From Bacillus norwichensis (GTDB lineage: Bacteria; Bacillota; Bacilli; Bacillales; Bacillaceae_C): a DNA stretch of 33,213 nucleotides. The translations under genes and the position numbers were made by a program. Under the pieces are notes generated by a model. That model saw only the letters and a program-made list of their open reading frames with translations, made no database searches and was not told the DNA's origin. Shown here piece after piece: positions 1 to 7,956 of this stretch. The first letter of the stretch is position 1. Every line of letters begins with the position of its first letter. Where the stretch lies: the NCBI RefSeq assembly GCF_014836955.1, contig NZ_JACSPV010000049.1, forward strand, positions 1-33,213, given 5' to 3'.

Positions 1-94
1 CACACCCGTTCCCATCCCGAACACGGTAGTTAAGCTCTTCAGCGCCGATGGTAGTGAGGGGCTTCCCCTTGTGAGAGTAGGACGTCGCCGGGCA
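1..94 (+). rRNA. rrf: 5S ribosomal RNA, 3' part (5' end outside window)
   Basis: The window opens inside a 5S rRNA. The conserved run CCCATCCCGAACACGG and the following GATGGTAGTGAGGGG and GAGAGTAGGACGTCGCC blocks are the loop B/C and 3' stem sequences of Bacillus 5S rRNA. About 20 nt at the 5' end are missing. It implies that an rRNA operon lies immediately upstream, and a terminator follows directly. The exact 3' end (93-95) is estimated. Confidence 0.95.
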
Positions 95-101
95 ATAAAG
101 A

Positions 102-133
102 AAACATGGAGTCAATCGGCTTCATGTTTTTTT
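102..133 (+). terminator. rRNA operon terminator
   Basis: An AAACATGGAG / CTTCATGTTT stem with one non-Watson-Crick pair and a short loop is followed by a run of T. It lies directly after the 5S rRNA and would end the rRNA operon. Confidence 0.85.
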
Positions 134-159
134 GTGGAGAAAAGTTTCCCTTTTCAGGC

Positions 160-345
160 GTTCGCACAATCAAGTGCTGTTTTAGCACGATAACCTCCAA
201 TTTCGCACGATAAAACGAAAAATCGCACGATAAACCCGATTTTCGCACGATTCCTCCAGATTTCGCACGATAACCGGTTCGAAGCCAAAAAGATGATCCC
301 AGGGCAAAAGCAACAACCAGTTCGAAGTGAAAAATATGAGCTAAA
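160..345. repeat. 20-bp periodic repeat array, copy A
   Basis: Six units share the core TTTCGCACGATAA. The CGCAC (once AGCAC) core starts at 163, 184, 204, 224, 244 and 264, so after a first 21-nt step the period is exactly 20 bp. The inter-core bases (CCTCCAA, AACGAAAAA, ACCCGATT, CCTCCAGA) differ between units but are kept between copies A and B. After the last unit comes a GGTTCGAAGCC segment and a related CCAGTTCGAAG segment near 319. The array lies between an rRNA operon and a tRNA gene, and I see no credible gene in it. Confidence 0.85.
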
Positions 346-382
346 GGCTAAGAAAAGAAATAATTCATTTCTTTAGAGACCC

Positions 383-600
383 GTTCGCACAATCAGGAGC
401 TGTTTTCGCACAATCATCTCCAATTTCGCACGATAAAATGAAAAATCGCACGATAAACCTGATTTTCGCACGAATCCCCCAGATTTCGCACAATAACCAG
501 TTCGAAGCCGAAAAGCTTAATCCAGAAACTAAAGCAACAACCAGTTCGAATCCGTTAAGCATAATCCAGGACCAAATCAATAACAGTCGAAAGCGAAAAA
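383..600. repeat. 20-bp periodic repeat array, copy B
   Basis: This is a second copy of the array, displaced 223 bp from copy A. Its CGCAC cores start at 386, 407, 427, 447, 467 and 487, again one 21-nt step then 20-bp steps. It is followed by the same AACCAGTTCGAAGCC segment and further CCAGTTCGAA variants to about 600. The order of unit variants matches copy A, so a tandem duplication of a whole six-unit block is the simplest origin. Open frames through the block on both strands look like by-products of the repeat. Confidence 0.85.
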
Positions 601-816
601 TATCAGCCTTGACTAAATCAATAACCGCCTTGCAACTCAAGATAGAGCAGCCATAATCTAAAGCTTGGAAGCCGATGCTCATTTCGCATTCCAAAACACG
701 GATTATACACAAATTAAAATCGTGCAACTCATATCGGCATTAGTACCGTTTTTCCCCCTTTAATAACTCGAAACGCTCAAAAGTTACAATAAGAGCGTAT
801 TCCCTTAGCAAGTTTC

Positions 817-845
817 TTGCTTTTCTCAGCCACTTTCATTATAAT
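817..845 (+). promoter_or_regulatory. sigma-A promoter of tRNA-fMet
   Basis: TTGCTT (817-822), a 17-nt spacer and a perfect TATAAT (840-845) stand about 34 nt before the tRNA. Transcription would start near 852. Confidence 0.75.
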
Positions 846-878
846 AATCAAGACAAGCTTAATTTCATCTTTTATCGT

Positions 879-952
<74 letters not shown>

Positions 953-984
953 TTACCTTCTTATTTAATAAAATAAACAAAGTT

Positions 985-1020
985 AACCTTAGGGGAGGTA
1001 GAGGAGCCTAAGGTTTTTTT
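985..1020 (+). terminator. Terminator after tRNA-fMet
   Basis: A perfect 9-bp stem AACCTTAGG / CCTAAGGTT is followed by seven T. It separates the tRNA unit from tsaE. Confidence 0.9.
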
Positions 1021-1044
1021 GTATAATCAATTAAGGAGTCTTTT

Positions 1045-1515
1045 ATGAAGACGTATGAAATATTCTCAAGTAATTCAGAAGAAACCTCGGAGATTGCTCG
1101 CCGATTAGGAAAATTATTGGAACCGTCGGATGTTTTACTTCTTGAGGGTGATCTTGGTGCGGGAAAAACAACTTTTACTAAAGGTTTGGCTTCTGGTCTT
1201 GGAATAAAGAGGAATGTAAACAGCCCGACCTTTACAATTATTAAAGAGTATCATGGTCGGATTCCGTTATATCATATGGACGTATATCGTTTGGAGGATT
1301 CGTTCGAAGATCTGGGATTTGATGAGTATTTTTATGGTGATGGTGTAACTGTGGTGGAGTGGGCGCAGTTTATTGAAGATCAGCTGCCGCAAAGCCATCT
1401 GTCTTTATGCATTTTTCATGTAGACCAGAATTGTAGACGGATTGTTTTTAAACCAACAGGGACAAGGTATGAAGTTTTATGTAAGGAGTTTTTTGATGAA
1501 AATCCTGGCAATTGA
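1045..1515 (+). CDS. tsaE: tRNA t6A biosynthesis ATPase TsaE (YdiB)
   Basis: TsaE is the cytosolic P-loop ATPase that recycles the TsaB-TsaD complex during transfer of threonylcarbamoyl to A37 of ANN-decoding tRNAs. The 156-residue protein has the Walker A motif GDLGAGKTT at residues 35-43, followed by the family motif NSPTFTIIKEY and the acidic MDVYRLE and VVEWAQ segments, and length is normal for the family. The ATG start has AAGGAG 7-8 nt upstream. A TATAAT hexamer lies at 1022-1027, but I see no matching -35. It is the first gene of the run tsaE-tsaB-rimI-tsaD, all overlapping, which is the Bacillus ydiBCDE order. Confidence 0.96.
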   Translation: MKTYEIFSSNSEETSEIARRLGKLLEPSDVLLLEGDLGAGKTTFTKGLASGLGIKRNVNSPTFTIIKEYHGRIPLYHMDVYRLEDSFEDLGFDEYFYGDGVTVVEWAQFIEDQLPQSHLSLCIFHVDQNCRRIVFKPTGTRYEVLCKEFFDENPGN

Positions 1516-2200
1516 TACTTCCAATGATGTGCTTGGTATTGGTCTTGTAGACGAGACGAAAGTCATTGGTGAATATATAACAAATTTGAAGAAAAATCAC
1601 AGTATCCGTGTTATGCCTGCCATTGAGCGCCTTCTTGCTGACTGCGAAACAAAACCCTCTGAATTAGATAAAATTGTTGTGGCGGGTGGGCCAGGGTCGT
1701 ATACGGGCGTCCGGATTGGTGTTACGATTGCGAAAACGATGGCTTGGAGTCTAGGTATTCCACTATCCAGTGTCTCAAGCTTGGCGGTTCTGGCAGCTTC
1801 GGGACGGTATTTTCCAGGGGTGATTTCACCTCTTTTTGATGCAAGGCGCGGATTGATTTATACAGGTCTTTATCGGGTTGAAGGACAAGATCCTGTTATG
1901 ATAAAAGAAGATCAGAACATACCCGCAGTGGAGTGGGCAGAGATATTAAGGGAAACTGGTGAATCTGTTTTATTTGTTGGCAATGATATTGGCATTCACA
2001 GTGAGACTTTCCGTTCTACTCTTGGGGAAAAGGCTCATTTTGTCACAGTTGGGGGATTCAATCCCAGGCCAGGTGAGCTTGGTTTGTTGGGGATTAACCG
2101 GCCTGAAGAAAATATTCATGCGTTTACTCCAAATTATATCCGGCTAGTAGAAGCTGAGGCTAAATGGCTGGAGAGACAGGGGAAAAGGACCAATGATTGA
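1496..2200 (+). CDS. tsaB: tRNA t6A biosynthesis protein TsaB (YdiC)
   Basis: TsaB is the inactive ASKHA-fold partner of TsaD in the threonylcarbamoyl-transferase complex. The N-terminus MKILAIDTSNDVLGIGL and the GGPGSYTGVRIG motif are diagnostic. I place the start at ATG 1496, giving 234 aa, because AAGGAG lies 8-10 nt upstream and the homologous N-terminus begins here; the frame is open 18 codons further upstream. The gene overlaps the tsaE end by 20 nt and its own end overlaps rimI by 8 nt, so translational coupling is likely. Confidence 0.95.
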   Translation: MKILAIDTSNDVLGIGLVDETKVIGEYITNLKKNHSIRVMPAIERLLADCETKPSELDKIVVAGGPGSYTGVRIGVTIAKTMAWSLGIPLSSVSSLAVLAASGRYFPGVISPLFDARRGLIYTGLYRVEGQDPVMIKEDQNIPAVEWAEILRETGESVLFVGNDIGIHSETFRSTLGEKAHFVTVGGFNPRPGELGLLGINRPEENIHAFTPNYIRLVEAEAKWLERQGKRTND

Positions 2201-2663
2201 TCGCAGCACGGAAATAATTAGGAATATATCGTTTCGTCTTGCTACATTGGAGGATATTCAAAAGCTCTATCATATAGAGAGTCGTTCATTTTCAGCACCG
2301 TGGCCTGAGGAAGCTTTTCATAATGATATTGCCCATAATCGTTTTGCTTCTTATGTGTTTATAGAGGTAAATGGTGTACAAGCAGGTTACTGCGGCGTTT
2401 GGCTCATATTGGATGAGGCACACATAACAAACATAGCCATTCTTCCTGAATTTCGTGGACACAAGCTTGGAGAAAAGTTACTGTGCAAAGTAATGAGTTT
2501 GGCTAAGGAAGCCGGAGGAAAAACAATGACACTAGAGGTTCGTGTCAGCAATCTAATTGCAAAATCTTTATATAAAAAGCTAGGATTCCAGGAAGGCGGC
2601 ATTAGAAGAGGTTATTATACTGATAACAAGGAAGATGCGCTGGTTATGTGGGTGAATTTATGA
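2193..2663 (+). CDS. rimI: Ribosomal protein S18-alanine N-acetyltransferase RimI
   Basis: This is a GNAT acetyltransferase of the RimI type, which acetylates the N-terminal alanine of ribosomal protein S18 using acetyl-CoA. The 156-residue protein contains [14 protein letters not shown] near the N-terminus, the [20 protein letters not shown] acetyl-CoA segment, and the C-terminal [18 protein letters not shown] typical of RimI. It lies inside the t6A gene run, overlapping tsaB by 8 nt and tsaD by 4 nt. The ATG at 2193 has GGAAAAGG upstream. The true acetylation target in this organism is inferred from the family. Confidence 0.92.
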   Translation: MIDRSTEIIRNISFRLATLEDIQKLYHIESRSFSAPWPEEAFHNDIAHNRFASYVFIEVNGVQAGYCGVWLILDEAHITNIAILPEFRGHKLGEKLLCKVMSLAKEAGGKTMTLEVRVSNLIAKSLYKKLGFQEGGIRRGYYTDNKEDALVMWVNL

Positions 2664-3682
2664 GTAAGAAAGAATTAATTGTATTGGGAATTGAGACAAG
2701 CTGTGATGAAACGGCAGCTTCAGTAGTAAAAAATGGAACAGAGATTGTTTCCAATGTGGTCGCATCTCAGATTGAGAGCCACCGTAGATTTGGAGGAGTT
2801 GTTCCTGAGCTTGCATCAAGGCATCATGTAGAACAGATTACGATTGTCATTGAGGAAGCTATTAAAGAAGCGAACATCACCTTTGATGATGTTGATGCGA
2901 TTGCTGTTACAGAAGGACCTGGGTTAGTTGGTGCCCTTCTTGTGGGAGTTAATGCGGCGAAAGCCCTAGCATTTAGTTTGAATAAACCGCTCGTTGGGGT
3001 TCACCATATCGCCGGTCACATTTATGCGAACAGGCTGATCAACGACTTTACATTTCCTTTATTGGCGCTTGTCGTTTCAGGCGGTCATACAGAACTGATT
3101 TATATGGAAAAAGACGGTGCTTTTCAAGTGATTGGTGAGACGCTAGATGATGCTGCGGGGGAAGCCTATGATAAGGTGGCGCGAACCTTGAATTTGCCTT
3201 ATCCTGGTGGCCCGCATATTGATAAACTTGCTCAGGAGGGAACTCCTAATATTCAGTTGCCAAGAGCCTGGCTTGAAGAAGGATCTTATGATTTCAGCTT
3301 TAGTGGATTAAAATCAGCAGTTATCAACACGTTGCACAATGCGGAACAGCGAGGGGAAAAGATATCCCCAGAGGATTTGGCTGCTAGCTTCCAAGAAAGT
3401 GTTATTGAAGTTTTAACGACAAAAACAGTTCGAGCAGCCAAGGAATACGGTGTGAAACAGGTACTTCTTGCTGGTGGAGTCGCGGCCAATAAGGGACTGC
3501 GTACTTCCTTGAAGAAAGCTTTCAGCGAGTTAGATGAAGTTGAGCTTATAATTCCACCGCTTTACTTATGCACAGATAATGCTGCAATGATTGGCGCAGC
3601 AGGAAGCATGCTGTTTGAGGCTGGAAAAAGGGGCAAGCTTGATATGAATGCGAATCCTGGGTTGGATATAGAGAACTTTTAA
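2660..3682 (+). CDS. tsaD: tRNA N6-adenosine threonylcarbamoyltransferase TsaD (Gcp/YdiE)
   Basis: TsaD is the catalytic subunit that transfers the threonylcarbamoyl group from TC-AMP to tRNA A37. The protein shows ASKHA motifs: [10 protein letters not shown] near the N-terminus, the metal ligands in VHHIAGH (H116 and H120), the SGGHT phosphate loop, and the C-terminal metal-binding [13 protein letters not shown] chose ATG 2660 (340 aa) because it forms an ATGA overlap with the rimI stop and the protein then begins [17 protein letters not shown]; a GTG at 2648 would add four residues. It is the last gene of the operon, and a repeat element directly follows its stop codon. Confidence 0.96.
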   Translation: MSKKELIVLGIETSCDETAASVVKNGTEIVSNVVASQIESHRRFGGVVPELASRHHVEQITIVIEEAIKEANITFDDVDAIAVTEGPGLVGALLVGVNAAKALAFSLNKPLVGVHHIAGHIYANRLINDFTFPLLALVVSGGHTELIYMEKDGAFQVIGETLDDAAGEAYDKVARTLNLPYPGGPHIDKLAQEGTPNIQLPRAWLEEGSYDFSFSGLKSAVINTLHNAEQRGEKISPEDLAASFQESVIEVLTTKTVRAAKEYGVKQVLLAGGVAANKGLRTSLKKAFSELDEVELIIPPLYLCTDNAAMIGAAGSMLFEAGKRGKLDMNANPGLDIENF

Positions 3683-3683
3683 T

Positions 3684-3855
3684 TCCATTCAGCAGAAGCC
3701 CTCTATTTCTGTAAGTGGTGAGATGAAAGCGTATGGGGTTCCATTCAGTGGGGGTACAAACCCCGTCTGAAAGAAATTCCGGTGGATATCACAGATTTTT
3801 AGAGGAATTTTATCGAGCAGGACTCGATAAAATCTGGGCGTATTTGATTAAGGCA
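3684..3855. repeat. Interspersed repeat family, copy 1 (IS200/IS605-end-like)
   Basis: This element starts exactly at the TAA of tsaD with TTCCATTCAGCAGAAG, contains a CTGTAAGTGGTGAGATGAA hairpin arm, an internal second TTCCATTCAGTGGGGGT, then a GATTTTTAG segment and GGCGTATTTGAT. A copy at 16251 aligns throughout. This copy has an extra hairpin, TTTTATCGAG / CTCGATAAAA (3810-3833), missing from copy 2. No protein is encoded. Confidence 0.7.
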
Positions 3856-3880
3856 GGTGGCTAGGTCCCATCTGCTTTTT
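3852..3880 (+). terminator. Terminator of the tsaE-tsaD operon
   Basis: A GGCAGGTGG / CCCATCTGC imperfect stem with a short loop is followed by TTTTT. It sits at the right edge of the repeat element downstream of tsaD. Confidence 0.65.
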
Positions 3881-3954
3881 ATATTTCAAGCCTTGCAGTG
3901 ATTTTTCTGTATAGATATGCATACTTATGTTTGACTTTTAAGAATTTGTGGAAA

Positions 3955-4111
3955 TGTGAATAATAATTAATGAAAATTAGAAGTTATACATAATTAATCC
4001 ACAAACCTGTGGGAAATGTGGATTAATCAACAGGTGTTTGTGGATAATGTGGATATGTTTGTTCATAACTGATAAATATTGAGATGAGTTTGTGAGTAAA
4101 TCTGTGAATAA
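3955..4111. promoter_or_regulatory. DnaA-box cluster in tsaD-ydiF intergenic region
   Basis: One perfect DnaA box (TGTGGATAA, 4039-4047) is surrounded by near matches with one mismatch: TGTGAATAA at 3955 and 4103, TAATCCACA at 3995, TGTGGATTA at 4017, and TGTGGATAT at 4048. Weaker ones are TGTGGGAAA at 4008 and TGTGAGTAA at 4091. Several are packed edge to edge. The region has no gene. Binding of DnaA is inferred. Confidence 0.75.
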
Positions 4112-4146
4112 TGAGTCAGGATTTTGGGGTTCTAAGGGTAGATGAG

Positions 4147-4180
4147 TGAAAAAACAGGCCCGCACACGCAGGGCCCGTTT
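4147..4180 (-). terminator. Terminator of ydiF
   Basis: Read on the minus strand, a GC-rich stem AAACGGGCCC / GGGCCTGTTT with one mismatch is followed by TTTTTT. It begins at the ydiF stop codon. Confidence 0.88.
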
Positions 4181-6119
4181 AAGAATCCATTTCTTCCGAA
4201 AGCTCAGTCCATTCTCCCATAAGCTGGTCGACTTCTTCCTTCAGCTTTTCGACTTCCAAATGAATGGCTAGCGATTGTTCATGATCTTCATATATATCAG
4301 GTTGGCAGAGTAGCTTTTCTTTTTCCGCTAACTGGGATTCTAGCTGCTCGACGCGTTCTTCGATCTCAGAGATTCTTCGTTTTCGCTGCCTCTCCAGTTT
4401 CCTCAGTTCTTTTTCTTGCACATACGAATTTTTATCCACAGTTTTTGAAAGAGTGTTGCTTTTTTCTTCTGTTTGTTCTTGTGCTAATCTTTCAAGCTCG
4501 CTCATTTCTTCTTTTTTCTCAAGAAAATAATCATAGTCCCCAAGGTATTCCTCTGTTCCGCTTTCTGAGAGCTCAATAACCTTTGTCGCAATTCTGTTGA
4601 TAAAATAGCGGTCATGGGAAACGAATAAAATTGTCCCCGGGTAATCCACAAGCGAGTTCTCAAGCACTTCTTTGCTGTCTAAATCCAAATGGTTCGTCGG
4701 CTCGTCCAGTATGAGCAGATTGGCCTTCTGAAGCATCAAGATGGCTAAAGCAAGGCGCGCCTTTTCACCGCCGCTTAATGAAGAAACAGTCTTCAATACA
4801 TCGTCACCACTGAATAAAAAGTTCCCCAATACGGTCCGAATGTCTTTTTCACTAGTCAACGGATAGTGATCCCACAACTCCTGCAGTACCGTTTTGTTGG
4901 ATGATAAATCAGCCTGTTCCTGATCGTAATAGCCAATCAGGACATTGGATCCGTACTTCATTTCTCCTGATAAAAGCGGCAGTTTTTTAATGATTGTTTT
5001 CAACAAAGTGGATTTTCCGATTCCATTAGGTCCCACAAGGGCAATGCTGTCACCGCGTGTGAGCGAAAGTTCAATGTTTTTAGCCAAAGGATTTCCGTCA
5101 TATCCAACAGTCCCTCCAACAAGTGAAAAAACGTCATTTCCAGTTTGCTTCTCAATTGAAAAAGAGAAATCAGCAGACTTTTCATCACCGGCAGGTCTGT
5201 CCATGATTCTCATTCTTTCCAGTTGTTTGCGCCGACTTTGCGCACGCTTAGTTGTTGACGCCCTTGCCAAATTTCGGTGGATAAAATCCTCGAGCTTCGC
5301 TATTTCTCCCTGCTGCTTTTCAAAAAGCTTCATATCCCGCTCATATCTTTCAGCTTTCTGCTCTAAATATTTGCTGTAGTTTCCATGAAAAATGGAAATT
5401 TCATGTCTAGATAGCTCGTACACTTGTGTTACGATTTGATCTAAAAAATAACGGTCATGTGAAACGAGAAGAAGCGCACCTGGATAATTTTGCAAATATT
5501 TTTCAAGCCATGCCATAGTTTCTATATCTAAATGGTTTGTAGGCTCGTCTAAAATGAGAAGATCAGGTTTCGTTAAAAGAAGTTTGGCTAATGCTAAACG
5601 TGTTTTCTGTCCGCCGCTAAGTGTCGATATATGAGTATGGTGATCCTTTTCAAAAAATCTGAACCCATGGAGAACAGAGCGGATATCAGATTCATATTGA
5701 TACCCACCAATTTCTTTGAATTCCTCCTGAAGACGATCATATTCAGATAATAATTTTTCATAGGCACCTTCCAGCTGATAATTGTCAGGATCAGCCATCT
5801 TTTGCTCAATGCCGCGAAGTTTTTGTTCCATTTCCCTAACATCATCGAATACACAAAGCATCTCTTCCCATATCGTCAAGTTAGATTCCAAACCCGTATG
5901 CTGTGACAAATACCCTATCGTCACATCTTTTGGTTTTATAATCTGACCTGAATCATAGGATAATTCGCCAGCAATGATTTTGAGTAAAGTGGATTTGCCT
6001 GCGCCGTTTCTGCCTACAAGCGCAGTCCGATCCCTGTCATGGAGCTCAAGCTTTATGTTTGATAAAATCAGATCGGCACCGAAGTATTTGTCGATCTGCT
6101 GTACCTGTAACAATTGCAT
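4179..6119 (-). CDS. ydiF: ABC-F family ATP-binding protein YdiF
   Basis: This soluble ABC-F protein has two ATP-binding domains and no membrane part; the family acts on the ribosome E site as a translation factor or in antibiotic protection. Domain 1 carries GRNGAGKST (near residue 36), LSGGQKTRLALAKLL and LLILDEPTNHLD. Domain 2 carries GPNGIGKST, LSGGEKARLALAILM and a second LLILDEPTNHLD. Between them is a charged P-site tLoop-like linker, and the C-terminus (about residues 545-646) is a Glu/Lys-rich coiled coil. The 646-aa length is that of B. subtilis YdiF, and position beside tsaD agrees. The ATG has AGAGGTG 8 nt upstream. It is transcribed alone, against its neighbours. Confidence 0.93.
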   Translation of the reverse strand: MQLLQVQQIDKYFGADLILSNIKLELHDRDRTALVGRNGAGKSTLLKIIAGELSYDSGQIIKPKDVTIGYLSQHTGLESNLTIWEEMLCVFDDVREMEQKLRGIEQKMADPDNYQLEGAYEKLLSEYDRLQEEFKEIGGYQYESDIRSVLHGFRFFEKDHHTHISTLSGGQKTRLALAKLLLTKPDLLILDEPTNHLDIETMAWLEKYLQNYPGALLLVSHDRYFLDQIVTQVYELSRHEISIFHGNYSKYLEQKAERYERDMKLFEKQQGEIAKLEDFIHRNLARASTTKRAQSRRKQLERMRIMDRPAGDEKSADFSFSIEKQTGNDVFSLVGGTVGYDGNPLAKNIELSLTRGDSIALVGPNGIGKSTLLKTIIKKLPLLSGEMKYGSNVLIGYYDQEQADLSSNKTVLQELWDHYPLTSEKDIRTVLGNFLFSGDDVLKTVSSLSGGEKARLALAILMLQKANLLILDEPTNHLDLDSKEVLENSLVDYPGTILFVSHDRYFINRIATKVIELSESGTEEYLGDYDYFLEKKEEMSELERLAQEQTEEKSNTLSKTVDKNSYVQEKELRKLERQRKRRISEIEERVEQLESQLAEKEKLLCQPDIYEDHEQSLAIHLEVEKLKEEVDQLMGEWTELSEEMDS

Positions 6120-6143
6120 GATTTTACACCTCTAATCATAGAC

Positions 6144-6171
6144 AGTGTACCATTTTTTCAGTTTTTGACAA
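6144..6171 (-). promoter_or_regulatory. Probable sigma-A promoter of ydiF
   Basis: On the minus strand, TTGTCA (6171-6166), a 16-nt spacer and an extended -10 TGGTACACT (hexamer 6149-6144) precede the ydiF ribosome site. The -35 overlaps an inverted repeat. Confidence 0.55.
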
Positions 6172-6185
6172 TCAACAAATTGTCA
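6166..6185. promoter_or_regulatory. Inverted repeat over the ydiF -35 box (possible operator)
   Basis: TGACAAT, six bases, ATTGTCA is a perfect 7-bp inverted repeat whose left arm is the ydiF -35 element. The placement suggests a repressor site. No regulator can be named from the sequence. Confidence 0.4.
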
Positions 6186-6190
6186 CTAAT

Positions 6191-6368
6191 AAGAAAAGCG
6201 CAAGTGTCTCGGTCAGCGCGGGCAGACAGGACGATTCCCGAGGAGGCAGTTCTTCAGCCACCACAGGGAAGCGGCTTGATCCTTGCGGGGCTAGGGCTGG
6301 CCCGCCACATTCGGTGACTTCGCTTGCACTAGTACTTCCTGTACGTCGCAGCTCGACAAAGAAAAAGC
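6191..6368. repeat. GC-rich intergenic element between ydiF and moaC
   Basis: About 175 bp of clearly GC-rich sequence (AAAAGCGCAAGTGTCTCGGTC, CCCGAGGAGGCAGTTCTTC, CACAGGGAAGCGGCTTGATC, GTCGCAGCTCGACAAAG) is set in AT-rich flanks. From memory, similar AAGCGCAAG...GCTCGACAAAG blocks recur between genes of Bacillaceae. No open frame here has coding character, and I cannot show a second copy inside this window. It fills most of the 350-bp gap. Confidence 0.45.
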
Positions 6369-6468
6369 TTCTTTTCAATAGAATTTTCCATAACAAGTTA
6401 TACTTTCGTCACTAACTAGAAAAGACAGGCTTGACAAAATAGTGTATGATGGATATGAGGTGTTGAGC

Positions 6469-6954
6469 TTGAATAAACTGACTCATTTTAATGAACAAGG
6501 TAGGGCTCAAATGGTAGATGTAAGCGGAAAACCTGAGACAGTCCGCACAGCCATCGCCCAATCAAGTATTGAAGTAAACAACACGATTTATGAACATATT
6601 AACCAAAATAAGGTAAAAAAAGGGGATGTTTTGGCAGTCGCTCAGGTTGCTGGTATTATGGCGGCTAAAAAGACATGGGATATCATTCCGATGTGCCACC
6701 CGATTCCTTTGAAAGGTATTAATTTTTCTTTTCAATGGCAGGATGGTGAAGCTGATCAAAAACAGCTTATTATCCAGGCTTCTGTGAAAACAATCGGAAA
6801 TACCGGTGTCGAAATGGAGGCATTAACAGCCGTTTCTGCTGCAGCGCTGACCGTTTACGATATGTGTAAGGCTATTGACAAAGGAATGGTGATTGGACCA
6901 ACTTTTTTAATAGAGAAGACAGGTGGGGTATCCAGTAAAGATTATCGTCGCTAG
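6469..6954 (+). CDS. moaC: Cyclic pyranopterin monophosphate synthase MoaC
   Basis: MoaC converts the MoaA product (3',8-cyclo-GTP) into cyclic pyranopterin monophosphate, the first stable molybdopterin intermediate. The [15 protein letters not shown] start, [14 protein letters not shown] active-site segment and [29 protein letters not shown] block are family signatures. I start it at TTG 6469 (161 aa, MNKLTHF), because GAGGTG ends 6 nt upstream; an in-frame GTG at 6442 would add nine unconserved residues and overlap a possible promoter TTGACA at 6431. It lies between ydiF and rex as in B. subtilis (ydiG). Confidence 0.93.
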   Translation: MNKLTHFNEQGRAQMVDVSGKPETVRTAIAQSSIEVNNTIYEHINQNKVKKGDVLAVAQVAGIMAAKKTWDIIPMCHPIPLKGINFSFQWQDGEADQKQLIIQASVKTIGNTGVEMEALTAVSAAALTVYDMCKAIDKGMVIGPTFLIEKTGGVSSKDYRR

Positions 6955-7046
6955 GTTAGTTTTTGGGTTTCTTGCCGGCAGTCTTGGTTAACTGACTGGC
7001 ATTTCGCATATAAATCATTGGCATCTAGTTCTTGGGGGATTGGATA

Positions 7047-7727
7047 ATGAACGAAGAAACGACAAAAATACCACAGGCAACAGCCAAACGGCTGCCGCTT
7101 TACTACAGGTTTTTGAAAAATTTACACGCTTCGGGAAAACAAAGGGTTTCGTCTGCTGAGCTGAGCGAAGCGGTCAAGGTTGACTCCGCCACAATTCGCA
7201 GGGATTTTTCTTATTTTGGGGCGCTTGGAAAAAAAGGATATGGGTATAATGTAAACTATCTGCTTACTTTTTTCCGAAAAACGTTGGATCAGGATGAACT
7301 TGCAAAAGTTGCTTTAATTGGTGTTGGAAATTTGGGAACGGCTTTTTTACATTATAATTTTTTAAAAAATAATAATACAAAGATTGAAATGGCTTTTGAT
7401 GTGGATAAAGAAAAGGTCGGAAAAGAAATTTGTGGTGTCAAAATTTATGATATGGATGAATTGGAAGAGAGGCTTAAGCAGGAAGAGATAACGGTTGCAA
7501 TTTTGACTGTTCCTGCAAGTGCCGCTCAGACAATTACTGACCGAATTAAACAGGCAAATGTGAAAGGGATTTTAAACTTTACACCTGCGCGGCTCAATGT
7601 CCCGTCTTCTATTCGAGTCCATCATATTGATTTGGCAGTTGAGCTCCAGTCGCTCATTTATTTCTTAAAAAATTATCCCAATGAGGACACGGAAAATTCA
7701 CAGGATAAAAAGAAATTAAATGGCTAA
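7047..7727 (+). CDS. rex: Redox-sensing transcriptional repressor Rex
   Basis: Rex represses anaerobic and fermentation genes when the NADH/NAD+ ratio is low. The 226-aa protein has an N-terminal winged helix ([20 protein letters not shown], then [24 protein letters not shown]) and a C-terminal Rossmann domain with [14 protein letters not shown] at about 92-105, followed by an acidic FDVD segment that binds NAD(H). I chose ATG 7047 with GGGGGAT 6 nt upstream; a TTG at 7032 lies inside that ribosome site. Its position before tatA-tatC matches B. subtilis ydiH. Confidence 0.95.
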   Translation: MNEETTKIPQATAKRLPLYYRFLKNLHASGKQRVSSAELSEAVKVDSATIRRDFSYFGALGKKGYGYNVNYLLTFFRKTLDQDELAKVALIGVGNLGTAFLHYNFLKNNNTKIEMAFDVDKEKVGKEICGVKIYDMDELEERLKQEEITVAILTVPASAAQTITDRIKQANVKGILNFTPARLNVPSSIRVHHIDLAVELQSLIYFLKNYPNEDTENSQDKKKLNG

Positions 7728-7772
7728 ATAAATAGGTTTCCGTTAAAATAATAGTATGAGGAGGTGGACCCC

Positions 7773-7952
7773 ATGGGTATAGGTCCAGGAAGTTTTGTTA
7801 TTATCGCACTTGTAGCTCTATTGATTTTTGGTCCAAAGAAGTTACCGGAACTAGGTAAAGCAGCGGGAAGCACGTTGCGTGAATTCAAGAATGCAACTAA
7901 AGGGCTGGCAGACGACGATGAAAAGGAACAGAAGAAAGACTCCGAAAAGTGA
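7773..7952 (+). CDS. tatA: Twin-arginine translocase subunit TatA (TatAy type)
   Basis: TatA forms the pore of the Tat system, which exports folded proteins. This 59-aa protein has a short hydrophobic helix (PGSFVIIALVALLIFG), the hinge FGPKKLPELGKAAG, an amphipathic helix, and an acidic-lysine tail (DDDEKEQKKDSEK). The start at ATG 7773 is fixed by GAGGAGGTG 6 nt upstream, which overlaps the upstream GTG. It stands 4 nt before tatC and after rex, the B. subtilis tatAY-tatCY arrangement. Confidence 0.95.
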   Translation: MGIGPGSFVIIALVALLIFGPKKLPELGKAAGSTLREFKNATKGLADDDEKEQKKDSEK

Positions 7953-7956
7953 TAGG

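Noticed and set aside
160-495. CRISPR array suspicion for the regularly spaced repeats
   Set aside because: The conserved core is only about 13 nt and the gaps about 7-8 nt. The gaps are shared between the two blocks, so they are not unique spacers. No cas gene is present.
365-727. Open frames on both strands through the 20-bp repeat region (up to 120 codons)
   Set aside because: They follow the repeat period and have no ribosome site or domain. A 20-bp unit yields overlapping open frames by composition.
4945-5379. 144-codon frame opposite ydiF
   Set aside because: It is antisense to a well-conserved ABC-F gene and has no start signals.
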